Notes under the pieces: generated by a model | The model's input: only the letters and a program-made list of their open reading frames with translations | Database searches by the model: none | What the model was told of the DNA's origin: nothing | Source: Proteobacteria bacterium UBA7420 | Lineage (GTDB): Bacteria; Pseudomonadota; Gammaproteobacteria; Magnimaribacterales; D2472 | Assembly (NCBI GenBank): GCA_002469975.1 | Contig: DKMG01000018.1 | Span: forward strand, 1 to 6,511 | DNA: 6,511 nt | Reading direction: 5' to 3' | Position numbers and translations under genes: made by a program | In this document: piece by piece, positions 1 to 5,846 of the stretch | Layout of the letters: every line of letters starts with the position of its first letter | Position numbering within the stretch: position 1 is the stretch's first letter

Positions 1-117
1 ATTGTTATTTATGGTTTTTTTCATCGGAAAGTTCCATGGCAGAAAAAAATTATTTTGAATTCTCTGAGCTATCAAGCATTCTGGATAGCAAATAAGCATT
101 GCTCTATAGATTCTTAA
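1..117 (+). CDS. possible 3' end of an unrecognised gene (partial)
   Basis: The first forward frame is open from the window edge for 38 codons and stops at TAA 115-117, eight bases before the convergent end of rluB. The tail is rich in aromatic and basic residues (it contains the run KVPWQKK and ends CSIDS) and resembles nothing I can name. The second forward frame is also open from the edge to a TGA at 56-58 and would give a hydrophobic tail ending GRKKLF, which is equally believable as the end of a membrane protein. A minus-strand frame from ATG 99-97 is open too. The stretch is too short to decide, so the call rests only on the longest open reading and the convergent layout. Confidence 0.3.
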   Translation: MVIYGFFHRKVPWQKKIILNSLSYQAFWIANKHCSIDS

Positions 118-124
118 TGGCTCT

Positions 125-847
125 TTATTTACCGTACTCTTGCAGCTCTTTAATCTGAGCTTCAGTGAGATTAATGCATGCGCCCTCTCTAAGGGTGGAT
201 GGAAGAAAAATAGGTCCTATGCGCACTCTTTTGAGGCGACTCACCTCTAAATCTTGAGATTCAAAAAGCTGCCTGACCTCTCTATTTTTACCTGTAAGCA
301 TGCAGACTGAAAACCACTGATTCGAACTTTGTTTTTCTCCAGGCACTATGTCAGAAAATTTATAAACTTCGCCTTCAATCTCAACGCCTGCAAGCATATT
401 TTTTCTTTTTTGCTCGTCAAAATTACCTCTGGCCCTGACAAGATACTCTCTGTCAATCTCAAAGGAGGGGTGCATTAATTGATGGGCCAAGGTGCCGTTA
501 TTTGTAAATAGCATCAAGCCTGCGGTATTAATATCCAATCTGCCAACTGCAATCCAGTCAGGTTCATTATGAGTTCTAGGCAGGAAATCAAACACTAGCT
601 TTATTTTTTTTTCATCCTTTCTTGCAGATAAAACACCAGGAGGTTTATTCAGCATGATGACTTTTAAATCTGCAGTTTTTAAGAGAACTTTTTTACCAGC
701 GTGCACCACATCATCCGTGTCTGTGACCTTTGAGCCTAGCTCAGCAACCTTGCCGTTGACAAGAATGGTTCCATCTTTGATGAGTTGCTCACAAAAACGT
801 CTAGAGCCTAAGCCTGACTGGGCTAAGAATTTCTGCAATCGCAGCAT
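125..847 (-). CDS. rluB: 23S rRNA pseudouridine synthase, RsuA/RluB/RluE/RluF family (probably RluB)
   Basis: This 240-residue protein isomerises a uridine in rRNA to pseudouridine. In E. coli, RluB acts on U2605 of 23S rRNA. Residues 2-50 form an S4 RNA-binding domain (RLQKFLAQSGLGSRR). The catalytic domain starts near residue 62 with LNKPPGVLSA, and the catalytic aspartate is D105 in the GRLDINTAGLMLFTN motif. KNREVRQLFE at 187-196 and RLKRVRIGP at 204-212 are the other conserved blocks of the family. ATG is at 847-845, with an AGGA ribosome site about 7 nt upstream that lies over the end of scpB. The gene starts 4 nt after the scpB stop, so it is the last gene of the scpA-scpB-rluB unit. 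That position favours RluB over RsuA, RluE or RluF. It lacks the long basic C-terminal extension of E. coli RluB (about 290 residues), so it is a compact form; the paralogue is inferred from context. Confidence 0.93.
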   Translation of the reverse strand: MLRLQKFLAQSGLGSRRFCEQLIKDGTILVNGKVAELGSKVTDTDDVVHAGKKVLLKTADLKVIMLNKPPGVLSARKDEKKIKLVFDFLPRTHNEPDWIAVGRLDINTAGLMLFTNNGTLAHQLMHPSFEIDREYLVRARGNFDEQKRKNMLAGVEIEGEVYKFSDIVPGEKQSSNQWFSVCMLTGKNREVRQLFESQDLEVSRLKRVRIGPIFLPSTLREGACINLTEAQIKELQEYGK

Positions 848-851
848 ATTA

Positions 852-1415
852 CTATCCTACTTCTAGCTGATCCAACGCCTCTTCGGCTGGAAGAGCCTCT
901 GGCAAAGGAGGCAAATCATTCAATGTTTGTAAATTCAAGTCATTCAAAAATATTTTTGTGGTCTCATAAAGAGTAGGCCTGCCAGGCACATCTCGATACC
1001 CAGCCGCTTTAATCCATTCTCTATCGAGCAAGGATCTAATAATTTGACTGCTAACACTGACTCCGCGAATATCCTCAATGTCTCCCCGAGTGACAGGTTG
1101 TTTGTAGGCAATGATGGATACAGTTTCCATTAATGCCTTGGAGAGCCTATTGGAGTTATCATTCCAAAGTGGGTATAAAAAATCACCATATTCATTTCTG
1201 ATTTGAAGGCGATATCCAGAAGCTACCTCTTTAATCTCAAGAGCGCTACTAGCGAAGCGATCCTCTAACGAATTCATTGCAATTTTGATATTTGGAAGTT
1301 CCGCTTCAATGTTTTGAGTACTCAAAAGAGTCTTAATCTCAGATAATCGCATAGGCCGACCTGACCCAAATAAGATAGATTCAACGATGTTAGCTAGGTT
1401 GTCAGAAATATTCAT
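852..1415 (-). CDS. scpB: segregation and condensation protein ScpB
   Basis: This 187-residue subunit of the SMC-ScpAB condensin binds, as a dimer, the C-terminal part of the ScpA kleisin, and the complex organises and segregates the chromosome. Two winged-helix domains are visible. The first covers about residues 5-75 (NIVESILFGSGRPMRLSEI). The second covers about 90-165 and carries the most conserved family block (ETVSIIAYKQPVTRGDIEDI at 97-116), followed by PGRPTLYETT at 144-153. The C-terminal tail is acidic and proline-rich, as is common in the family. The start at ATG 1415-1413 lies 2 nt after the scpA stop; a GAGGA about 12 nt upstream is rather distant, so translation is probably coupled to scpA. 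Presence of ScpAB implies SMC elsewhere in the genome and, in a gammaproteobacterium, probably absence of MukBEF. Confidence 0.96.
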   Translation of the reverse strand: MNISDNLANIVESILFGSGRPMRLSEIKTLLSTQNIEAELPNIKIAMNSLEDRFASSALEIKEVASGYRLQIRNEYGDFLYPLWNDNSNRLSKALMETVSIIAYKQPVTRGDIEDIRGVSVSSQIIRSLLDREWIKAAGYRDVPGRPTLYETTKIFLNDLNLQTLNDLPPLPEALPAEEALDQLEVG

Positions 1416-1417
1416 TG

Positions 1418-2212
1418 TTAATGGAATCCTCGGTTTGTAGATTTAATGTATAACTGGTTAGAGTCCTCATTTTGAATCAATTCAACATGGCCATCTTTGG
1501 CAAGATCTAGAGATGCTAGCAAGGATACAACAACGCCCTGTTTGCCTTCCTCCTTTTGGTAGGTCTGAAAGAATTGAATAACATTACTTTTATTTAATAT
1601 AGATAGGATTAATGCAATTCTGTCCTGAGTTGAAAGCTCTTCGAACCTTATTTCGTGATGAGCAGAAAATTTTGGTCTCGTGGAGGCTGTGTGAAAAATT
1701 TCAGCAAGTTCGATCGCGCTAATATTTATGACCGGGCTTTGCTCTTTAAAAGTAGGCAGCGCAGCAGAAGCTATAAAAAAATCCCTGTCTACTCGGGGAA
1801 GATTTGAGATAGACTCAGATACAGATTTAAATCTTTGGTATTCTTGCAATCGTCTTATAAGTTCTGACCGAGGGTCTTGCTCTACCTCTTCTTCTTCTGC
1901 CTGAGGAATCAGCATTCTTGATTTGATCTGAGCTAATGTTGCTGCCATGACAAGGTAATCTGCAGCCAACTCAATCTTCAGTGCATCCATTAACTCTATG
2001 TATTGAATGTATTGCCCTGTTATCTCAGATAGATCAAGATCTAAAATATCGATATCTTTTTTCTGAATTAAATAAAGCAACACATCCATTGGTCCAGAAA
2101 AATCTTCTAAATAGATCTCCAATGCTTCCGGGGGAATGAACAGATCTTCAGGTAACTGAGTTAGAGCCTCTCCTTTAAAAAGAGGAAATTCTAGTTGCGT
2201 TTGAGCCTTCAT
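1418..2212 (-). CDS. scpA: segregation and condensation protein ScpA (kleisin)
   Basis: This 264-residue kleisin bridges the two SMC heads and carries the ScpB dimer. After a short N-terminal extension the conserved region begins at about residue 31 (LEIYLEDFSGPMDVLLYLIQ, then KKDIDILDLDLSEI). This is the helical domain that contacts the SMC neck, ending in ATLAQIKSRMLIP at 91-103. An acidic linker (EEEEVEQD, 106-113) follows, then helices with RRLQEYQRFK and the ScpB-binding middle segment. A C-terminal winged helix covers about 190-260 (SLLASLDLAKDGHVELIQ), which binds the SMC cap. Length is typical. The start at ATG 2212-2210 has only a weak GAAG just upstream. It is the first gene of the minus-strand operon and is divergent from aroG. 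I see no strong promoter for it; a TATAAA on the minus strand at 2226-2221 would leave almost no leader. Confidence 0.96.
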   Translation of the reverse strand: MKAQTQLEFPLFKGEALTQLPEDLFIPPEALEIYLEDFSGPMDVLLYLIQKKDIDILDLDLSEITGQYIQYIELMDALKIELAADYLVMAATLAQIKSRMLIPQAEEEEVEQDPRSELIRRLQEYQRFKSVSESISNLPRVDRDFFIASAALPTFKEQSPVINISAIELAEIFHTASTRPKFSAHHEIRFEELSTQDRIALILSILNKSNVIQFFQTYQKEEGKQGVVVSLLASLDLAKDGHVELIQNEDSNQLYIKSTNRGFH

Positions 2213-2240
2213 AACTTCAATTTATACAAGATAGTGTCAT

Positions 2241-2258
2241 TGTAAGCTCTTTTTAACA
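2241..2258. promoter_or_regulatory. TyrR-box-like operator candidate
   Basis: The 18 bases read TGTAAG, six spacer bases, TTAACA. The TyrR consensus is TGTAAA-N6-TTTACA, so each half differs at one position and the essential outer G and C are kept at the right distance. In enterobacteria TyrR boxes control DAHP synthase genes in response to aromatic amino acids, and this site lies about 120 nt upstream of a DAHP synthase start. It would sit upstream of the predicted -35 box. Whether this organism has TyrR is unknown, and such a match can arise by chance in AT-rich DNA. Confidence 0.3.
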
Positions 2259-2286
2259 CAACATCTTGTGATTTCGAAGAAAAATG

Positions 2287-2316
2287 TTGGTTTAAAGCCG
2301 TTTCAGAAGATATAAA
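2287..2316 (+). promoter_or_regulatory. putative sigma70 promoter for the DAHP synthase operon
   Basis: The -35-like box TTGGTT (2287-2292) is separated by 18 nt from a -10-like TATAAA (2311-2316). Transcription would begin near 2323 and leave a leader of about 55 nt. The -10 matches at 5 of 6 positions but the -35 at only about 3, as expected of a promoter that may use an activator. No leader peptide or attenuator hairpin is visible in the leader. Confidence 0.4.
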
Positions 2317-2377
2317 TAAACCTTAACTTGATCAATCAAATACTACTTTTTTTATTTAATTCAATTAAGATTTCTTG

Positions 2378-3430
2378 ATGGAACCTATATATCACACAGA
2401 CAATACTCGAATAGTCGAAAAATTTGACTTAATCACCCCCAATGACGTCATTGAGGCGCACCCAGTAACAGATGAAATTGCAAAACTGGTTTATGGAACA
2501 AGGCATGAAATCAGTCAAGTGCTGCATGGGAAAGATGATAGGATTATCGTTGTATGCGGGCCATGCTCTATTCATGACAAGAAATCTGCAATTGAGTATG
2601 CAAATCTATTGCTGAAGGCTAAAGAAAGCTTCCAATCTACCCTATTGATAGTAATGCGAGTCTACTTTGAAAAACCAAGAACAACTGTTGGCTGGAAAGG
2701 TTTAATCAATGATCCTGATATGGATGAGAGCTATAAAGCAAACAAGGGCTTGATGCTAGCTAGAGAAATCTTAAAAGAAATCACGAGTATTGGATTGCCT
2801 GTAGGGACTGAATTTTTGGACCCCATCTCGCCTCAATATGTTGCAGATTTGATCTCCTGGGGTGCAATTGGAGCTCGAACAGCTGAAAGTCAGTCTCATA
2901 GAGAGCTGGCATCAGGGATCTCCTGCCCGATGGGAATAAAAAATGGTACAACTGGCGCCCTAAAGCCGGCGATCGATGGTATCCAAGCTGCTAATCACCC
3001 ACATGTCTTTTTCTCGAACACGAAGGATGGGCGAGTTTCTATCTATAAAACCTCTGGGAATTCAGATGCACATATCATCTTAAGAGGAGGCAAAGAGCCT
3101 AATTTTGAAGAGGATGAAATAGCCAAAACCTTAACCGCACTAACAGAAGCTGATGTGAATGAGTCCATTATGGTTGATGCAAGTCATGGAAACAGCCAAA
3201 AAGATTTTAAACGACAAAAAATCGTAGTAGAGAATTTGGCGACTCAAGTGTCTCAAGGGAATACTGCAATTCGAGGTCTAATGCTCGAAAGTCATTTGGT
3301 GGAAGGTAACCAAAAAATTACAGAAAATTTGATATATGGGCAAAGTATTACTGATGCTTGCATGAATTGGACTGATACTCTGGAATGCCTTCAAAGAATG
3401 AGTGAAGCCGTTCAACAGAGGCGAGGATAA
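2378..3430 (+). CDS. aroG: 3-deoxy-7-phosphoheptulonate (DAHP) synthase, class I alpha
   Basis: The enzyme condenses phosphoenolpyruvate with erythrose 4-phosphate to give DAHP, the first step of the shikimate pathway to aromatic amino acids. I start at ATG 2378 rather than the adjacent in-frame TTG 2375, which gives 350 residues, the length of E. coli AroG, with a weak AAGA 7 nt upstream. Signature blocks are GPCSIHD, the phosphate-binding RVYFEKPRTTVGWKGLINDP, GARTAESQSHRELASG, HIILRGGKEPN and ESHLVEGNQ. Metal ligands expected from AroG are present at C63, H270, E304 and D326. The usual ARTTESQ reads ARTAESQ here, a mild change. The proline and serine that matter for phenylalanine feedback in AroG (GLP near 141 and SCP near 183) are kept, but the middle of the protein (SIYKTSGN) also resembles AroH, so the effector cannot be assigned. 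It heads an operon with two replication-like genes. Confidence 0.95.
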   Translation: MEPIYHTDNTRIVEKFDLITPNDVIEAHPVTDEIAKLVYGTRHEISQVLHGKDDRIIVVCGPCSIHDKKSAIEYANLLLKAKESFQSTLLIVMRVYFEKPRTTVGWKGLINDPDMDESYKANKGLMLAREILKEITSIGLPVGTEFLDPISPQYVADLISWGAIGARTAESQSHRELASGISCPMGIKNGTTGALKPAIDGIQAANHPHVFFSNTKDGRVSIYKTSGNSDAHIILRGGKEPNFEEDEIAKTLTALTEADVNESIMVDASHGNSQKDFKRQKIVVENLATQVSQGNTAIRGLMLESHLVEGNQKITENLIYGQSITDACMNWTDTLECLQRMSEAVQQRRG

Positions 3431-4246
3431 TTGAGCAAAGAACATTTTACATTTTCCACTCAAGAAGCTGAAACGCTAGGCATAGAATGTGCTGTGGTGT
3501 TATCAGCAGCAAAAGAAGTTGACACACAGAACATGACTGCAGAAGAAATCGCGCACTCTCTGCAAAGTACTTTAGTATTTTTAGAACCTTTAGATATTCT
3601 TAAAAATATTCAGCGATTGGTTAATTTAAAATTACTGAGCCCAGCAAATAAAAAGCAAGTCATGCCAGAAAAACAAGCTCAGGTTTACAAATTAAAATTG
3701 CCAAGTAGCAATGTGTCTTCGGGAAGACGGAGACTAGAAAATCAATGGCTGCCTTCCATCCAAGCATATGAAGTATTGAATATGGGCGGGGTCAATAAAA
3801 TTTTTATTGAGAACAAGATAAATGAATTTAAGATGTATTGGTTAGAAAAAAATCAATTAAGAGATAATTGGAATGTCTTATTTGTAGATTTTATTCGGCG
3901 AGAATGGGTAAAAGAGAACTCTGGGAATAAGGGCTTACCCGTATGCATTCATGATGACTGGAATCCGTCTTCTGATGTTTTTGATATCCTGGAATTAGCA
4001 AATGTCTCTAAGGTTGATGCCTTGAAGCACCTGAAGGAGTTTATACTTTACTGGAAAGAAAATGGTACCGCTTTGCGATCCTGGAATTCTAAGTTTGTAG
4101 ATTTTGTAAAACGAAAAGAATTGATTGGATCTTACGAAGAAAAAAATGACAAAAAAAATAACAGACATAATGAGCCAGGAGAATTTTCACAGGAATTCAA
4201 AGATAGAACAAAAGATGGAGCCTGGGCTGAAACTCTCAAATTCTGA
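3431..4246 (+). CDS. DnaT-like replication protein with tandem DnaT-type domains
   Basis: This 271-residue protein is not a standard named product. Residues 7-75 look like a small helical, possibly winged-helix, domain (TAEEIAHSLQ, then ILKNIQRLVNLKLLSP). Residues 103-159 and 174-230 are two copies of a domain like the C-terminal ssDNA- and helicase-loader-interacting domain of DnaT, with the signature W-x-P, EF-x-x-YW and SWN-x-x-FVDFV-x-R. The two copies align without gaps over 57 residues, with about 18 identities. The tail (233-271) is charged and looks disordered. The start is TTG immediately after the upstream TAA, with AGAGG 9 nt and GAGGA 3 nt upstream, which implies translational coupling. 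An internal ATG at 3533 would cut into the N-terminal domain. It is followed by and overlaps a lambda P-like gene. I infer that it helps bring the replicative helicase to DNA, perhaps in the role of lambda O. The domain call is strong; the biological role is inferred. Confidence 0.8.
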   Translation: MSKEHFTFSTQEAETLGIECAVVLSAAKEVDTQNMTAEEIAHSLQSTLVFLEPLDILKNIQRLVNLKLLSPANKKQVMPEKQAQVYKLKLPSSNVSSGRRRLENQWLPSIQAYEVLNMGGVNKIFIENKINEFKMYWLEKNQLRDNWNVLFVDFIRREWVKENSGNKGLPVCIHDDWNPSSDVFDILELANVSKVDALKHLKEFILYWKENGTALRSWNSKFVDFVKRKELIGSYEEKNDKKNNRHNEPGEFSQEFKDRTKDGAWAETLKF

Positions 4247-4793
4247 AAGGCAGCAATTTATTGAGGCCATTGATAATTTATTTCTTAAGATAGAATTATC
4301 CTACCATTATCAGTTTTACAAGGTTTTTGGTTCAGATGAGCGCTTACGAGAAGCCAAAAGGTTATGGGCACAAAGCTTAAAAAAGTATCCTGCTGCATGC
4401 ATTGATAGTGCGATAGAGATTGTCATACAGACCAATGAATACCTACCAACGCTCACGGAGATACTTCGAGCCTGCGAGGATTCTATGGGGTCAATTAATA
4501 TCCCAAATGCACCAGAAGCCTTTATAGAGGCACAAAAATCATCAGCTCCAAGACAAGAACATCCTTGGACCACTCCTATTATCTACTGGGCAGCCAAAGA
4601 GACTGGATGGGACCTTATTAATTCCTCAAATAACTTGCATGCCCTTAAAATTTTTTCGAAGATTTACTGGCGCCTTGCAAAAGAAATGCAGGCTGGTAAG
4701 TCCTTTGCAATTCTAGACAAGGAGCCTGAAGAGAAAAGAGAGCCATTAGACCTAGAATTACTAAAAAGTTTGAGAGCAAAGCATAACCTATAA
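4146..4793 (+). CDS. lambda P-like replication protein, putative replicative helicase loader
   Basis: Lambda P binds host DnaB and delivers it to the origin-bound O protein. This 215-residue protein (232 in lambda P) follows the same plan: a helical segment with LREAKRLWAQSL near 67-78 (lambda P has EIRRQWVLAF), EYLPTLTEILRAC at 98-110 (lambda P: RPFLPSPGQFVAWC), HPWTTPIIYWAA at 139-150 (lambda P: YPWKSNAHYWLV), a long helix ending MQAGKSF, and a C-terminal LLKSLRAKHNL (lambda P: KIAEIKAKFGL). I chose ATG 4146 because GAAGA lies 5 nt upstream; TTG 4125, ATG 4170 and ATG 4215 are alternatives, and all overlap the DnaT-like gene (by 101 nt for 4146). No other phage gene is nearby, so it appears domesticated. 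The similarity is from remembered sequences and should be confirmed by profile search. The start is uncertain; the body is secure as a coding region. Confidence 0.8.
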   Translation: MTKKITDIMSQENFHRNSKIEQKMEPGLKLSNSERQQFIEAIDNLFLKIELSYHYQFYKVFGSDERLREAKRLWAQSLKKYPAACIDSAIEIVIQTNEYLPTLTEILRACEDSMGSINIPNAPEAFIEAQKSSAPRQEHPWTTPIIYWAAKETGWDLINSSNNLHALKIFSKIYWRLAKEMQAGKSFAILDKEPEEKREPLDLELLKSLRAKHNL

Positions 4794-4813
4794 TTTCTCC
4801 TGCAATACTGAGG

Positions 4814-4836
4814 AAGCTTGGCTGACAAGTAAGCTT
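4814..4836 (+). terminator. weak hairpin after the replication genes, possible terminator
   Basis: Two copies of AAGCTT (4814-4819 and 4831-4836) can pair as a 6-bp stem, extended by a G-U pair on each side, with a loop of 9 nt. It lies 20 nt past the stop of the lambda P-like gene and is followed by an AT-rich stretch (TTACATTAAATTTT) rather than a clean T-tract. The stem is short and AT-rich, so termination here would be inefficient. Confidence 0.25.
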
Positions 4837-4890
4837 TACATTAAATTTTAAGCAATGGCTAAAAGTAACTAGTATTTTTCCCAAAAGTGC

Positions 4891-4927
4891 TAAACTATCA
4901 TGACTTTTTTTAGTCAAAGATAGCCTA
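4891..4927. promoter_or_regulatory. imperfect dyad upstream of the efflux genes, operator candidate
   Basis: CTATC (4895-4899) and TGACT (4901-4905) pair with AGTCA (4912-4916) and GATAG (4919-4923) around a T6 loop, giving ten paired bases with a 1x2 internal bulge and a further TA/TA pair outside. No T-tract follows on the plus strand, so it does not look like a terminator for the upstream operon. Its right arm overlaps the predicted -35 box of the efflux promoter, which suits a repressor site, but no regulator gene is next to it in this window. Confidence 0.4.
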
Positions 4928-4938
4928 ATAAATATAAA
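4911..4938 (+). promoter_or_regulatory. putative promoter of the RND efflux operon
   Basis: A -35-like TAGTCA (4911-4916) lies 16 nt before a -10-like TATAAA (4933-4938). Transcription would start about 20 nt before the ATG at 4965, so the leader is very short. There is no Shine-Dalgarno sequence before that ATG. A 5-bp hairpin AAGAT/ATCTT at 4942-4957 occupies the place where one would be expected. Confidence 0.4.
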
Positions 4939-4964
4939 TAAAAGATCAAAAAATCTTACCAATT

Positions 4965-5846
4965 ATGTCAAAAAACGTCAGAATTTCTTTATACATACTA
5001 ATTCCCATTATTATTTGGATGATTTCAGGCCAATTCGTGGCAGAGGATGTCCAGGACGAAATTAAGCAGAAAACAATTTCAGCTGTGGTTGTGTCAGATA
5101 GTAAGGCAGCCTTTATAACTCCCACAATTACTTTAAATGCATCAGCAATTTCCGAGAAAAGAGTGGCTGTGATGGCTAAAACATCTGGCGAAGTCATGCC
5201 AAATAACATTACACAAGGTCAATGGGTGTCTAAAGACCAGGTGTTATGTAGATTAGGGGTGGTCGAGCTCAATAGAACTGAAGTGAAGGCACCTTTTAGT
5301 GGGTATATTGAAAAAATAGTTAAGCCTGGAAATTTATTGAATCGTGGAGAAATCTGTGCTGTCCTAATTGAATTAGACCCTATTACGTTTATTGCTGAAG
5401 TCCCGGAAGCAGATATTCAAAAGGTTACACAAGGTCAAACTGTTTTAATTGAGCTGGTGACAGGCGAGACTATAACGAGCACCCTAACTTTTGTTTCAAA
5501 AAGTGCAGTGCCCTCTACCAGAAGTTTTAGGGTAGAAGCAGAGATTGAGAATCTCAATGGATTAATTCGCGATGGTGTCACAGGCACAATGCATATCACC
5601 ACTAATAAAATTCTTGCCCATAAAATCTCGCCCTCAATTTTACTGCTCTCTGACAAAGGGATCTTGGGCATCAGAACAATGAACGGCAATAACGTTGTGC
5701 AGTTTCTTCCGGTTCAAATTATTGAAGATGCAGAAGATGGTGTTTGGGTATCAGGACTACCTAATCTCATAAAAATAATCGTACTTGGTCAAGGATTTGT
5801 AGAGAATGGTCAGACTGTCCAGGCAACCGAGCAGACTGCAACATGA
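4965..5846 (+). CDS. RND efflux periplasmic adaptor (membrane fusion protein), short form without alpha-hairpin
   Basis: Membrane fusion proteins link an inner-membrane RND pump to an outer-membrane channel. This 293-residue protein has an N-terminal membrane anchor (about 8-22, LYILIPIIIWMI), then a biotinyl-lipoyl-like domain whose halves are VAVMAKTSGEV...VLCRL (68-97) and TEVKAPFSGYIEKI (105-118), a beta-barrel (about 134-215, ITFIAEVPEADIQKVTQGQTV) and a membrane-proximal domain (about 216-288, ending LGQGFVENGQTVQ). Only about seven residues join the two lipoyl halves, where most members have a coiled-coil hairpin of several dozen residues. That explains the length, below the usual 350-400. 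Borrelia BesA is a known hairpin-less adaptor. The start at ATG 4965 has no clear ribosome site. The stop overlaps the start of the RND pump gene as ATGA, so the two are translated together. The drug or other substrate cannot be told. Confidence 0.9.
   Translation: MSKNVRISLYILIPIIIWMISGQFVAEDVQDEIKQKTISAVVVSDSKAAFITPTITLNASAISEKRVAVMAKTSGEVMPNNITQGQWVSKDQVLCRLGVVELNRTEVKAPFSGYIEKIVKPGNLLNRGEICAVLIELDPITFIAEVPEADIQKVTQGQTVLIELVTGETITSTLTFVSKSAVPSTRSFRVEAEIENLNGLIRDGVTGTMHITTNKILAHKISPSILLLSDKGILGIRTMNGNNVVQFLPVQIIEDAEDGVWVSGLPNLIKIIVLGQGFVENGQTVQATEQTAT

Larger units (their letters stand above)
2213..2377. promoter_or_regulatory. divergent intergenic region between scpA and the DAHP synthase gene
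   Basis: This 165-base AT-rich gap separates two divergent operons and must hold both promoters. Visible elements are a TyrR-box-like palindrome at 2241-2258, a 5-bp inverted repeat CACAA/TTGTG at 2257-2270, a 7-bp inverted repeat ACAAGAT (2226-2232) with ATCTTGT (2263-2269) that brackets the palindrome, and a sigma70-like promoter for the plus strand at 2287-2316. No small gene is evident. The nested inverted repeats suggest a regulator site in the middle of the region, but this is inference from symmetry alone. Confidence 0.55.

Noticed and set aside
654..866. Plus-strand open frame opposite the start of rluB
   Set aside because: It lies wholly antisense to rluB, the product is low-complexity Ser/Pro/Leu-rich with no recognisable motif, and rluB is a certain gene.
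2375..2377. TTG directly before the DAHP synthase ATG as start codon
   Set aside because: ATG 2378 gives exactly the 350-residue AroG length and better spacing to the weak AAGA; the TTG would only add one residue.
3278..3463. Minus-strand open frame across the aroG/DnaT-like junction
   Set aside because: Antisense to two well-supported genes, with no domain and no ribosome site that I can see.
4316..4573. Minus-strand open frame within the lambda P-like gene
   Set aside because: Shadow of the real gene on the opposite strand; its composition does not resemble any family.
4645..4962. Minus-strand open frame spanning the end of the lambda P-like gene and the intergenic region
   Set aside because: Hydrophobic in places, but half of it is antisense to a coding region and it runs through the dyad and predicted promoter; no homology that I recognise.
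4946..5209. Minus-strand open frame at the start of the adaptor gene
   Set aside because: Antisense to the adaptor; the apparent hydrophobic segments are the complement of the membrane anchor and beta strands.
5435..5689. Minus-strand open frame within the adaptor gene
   Set aside because: Antisense shadow of the adaptor beta-barrel region.
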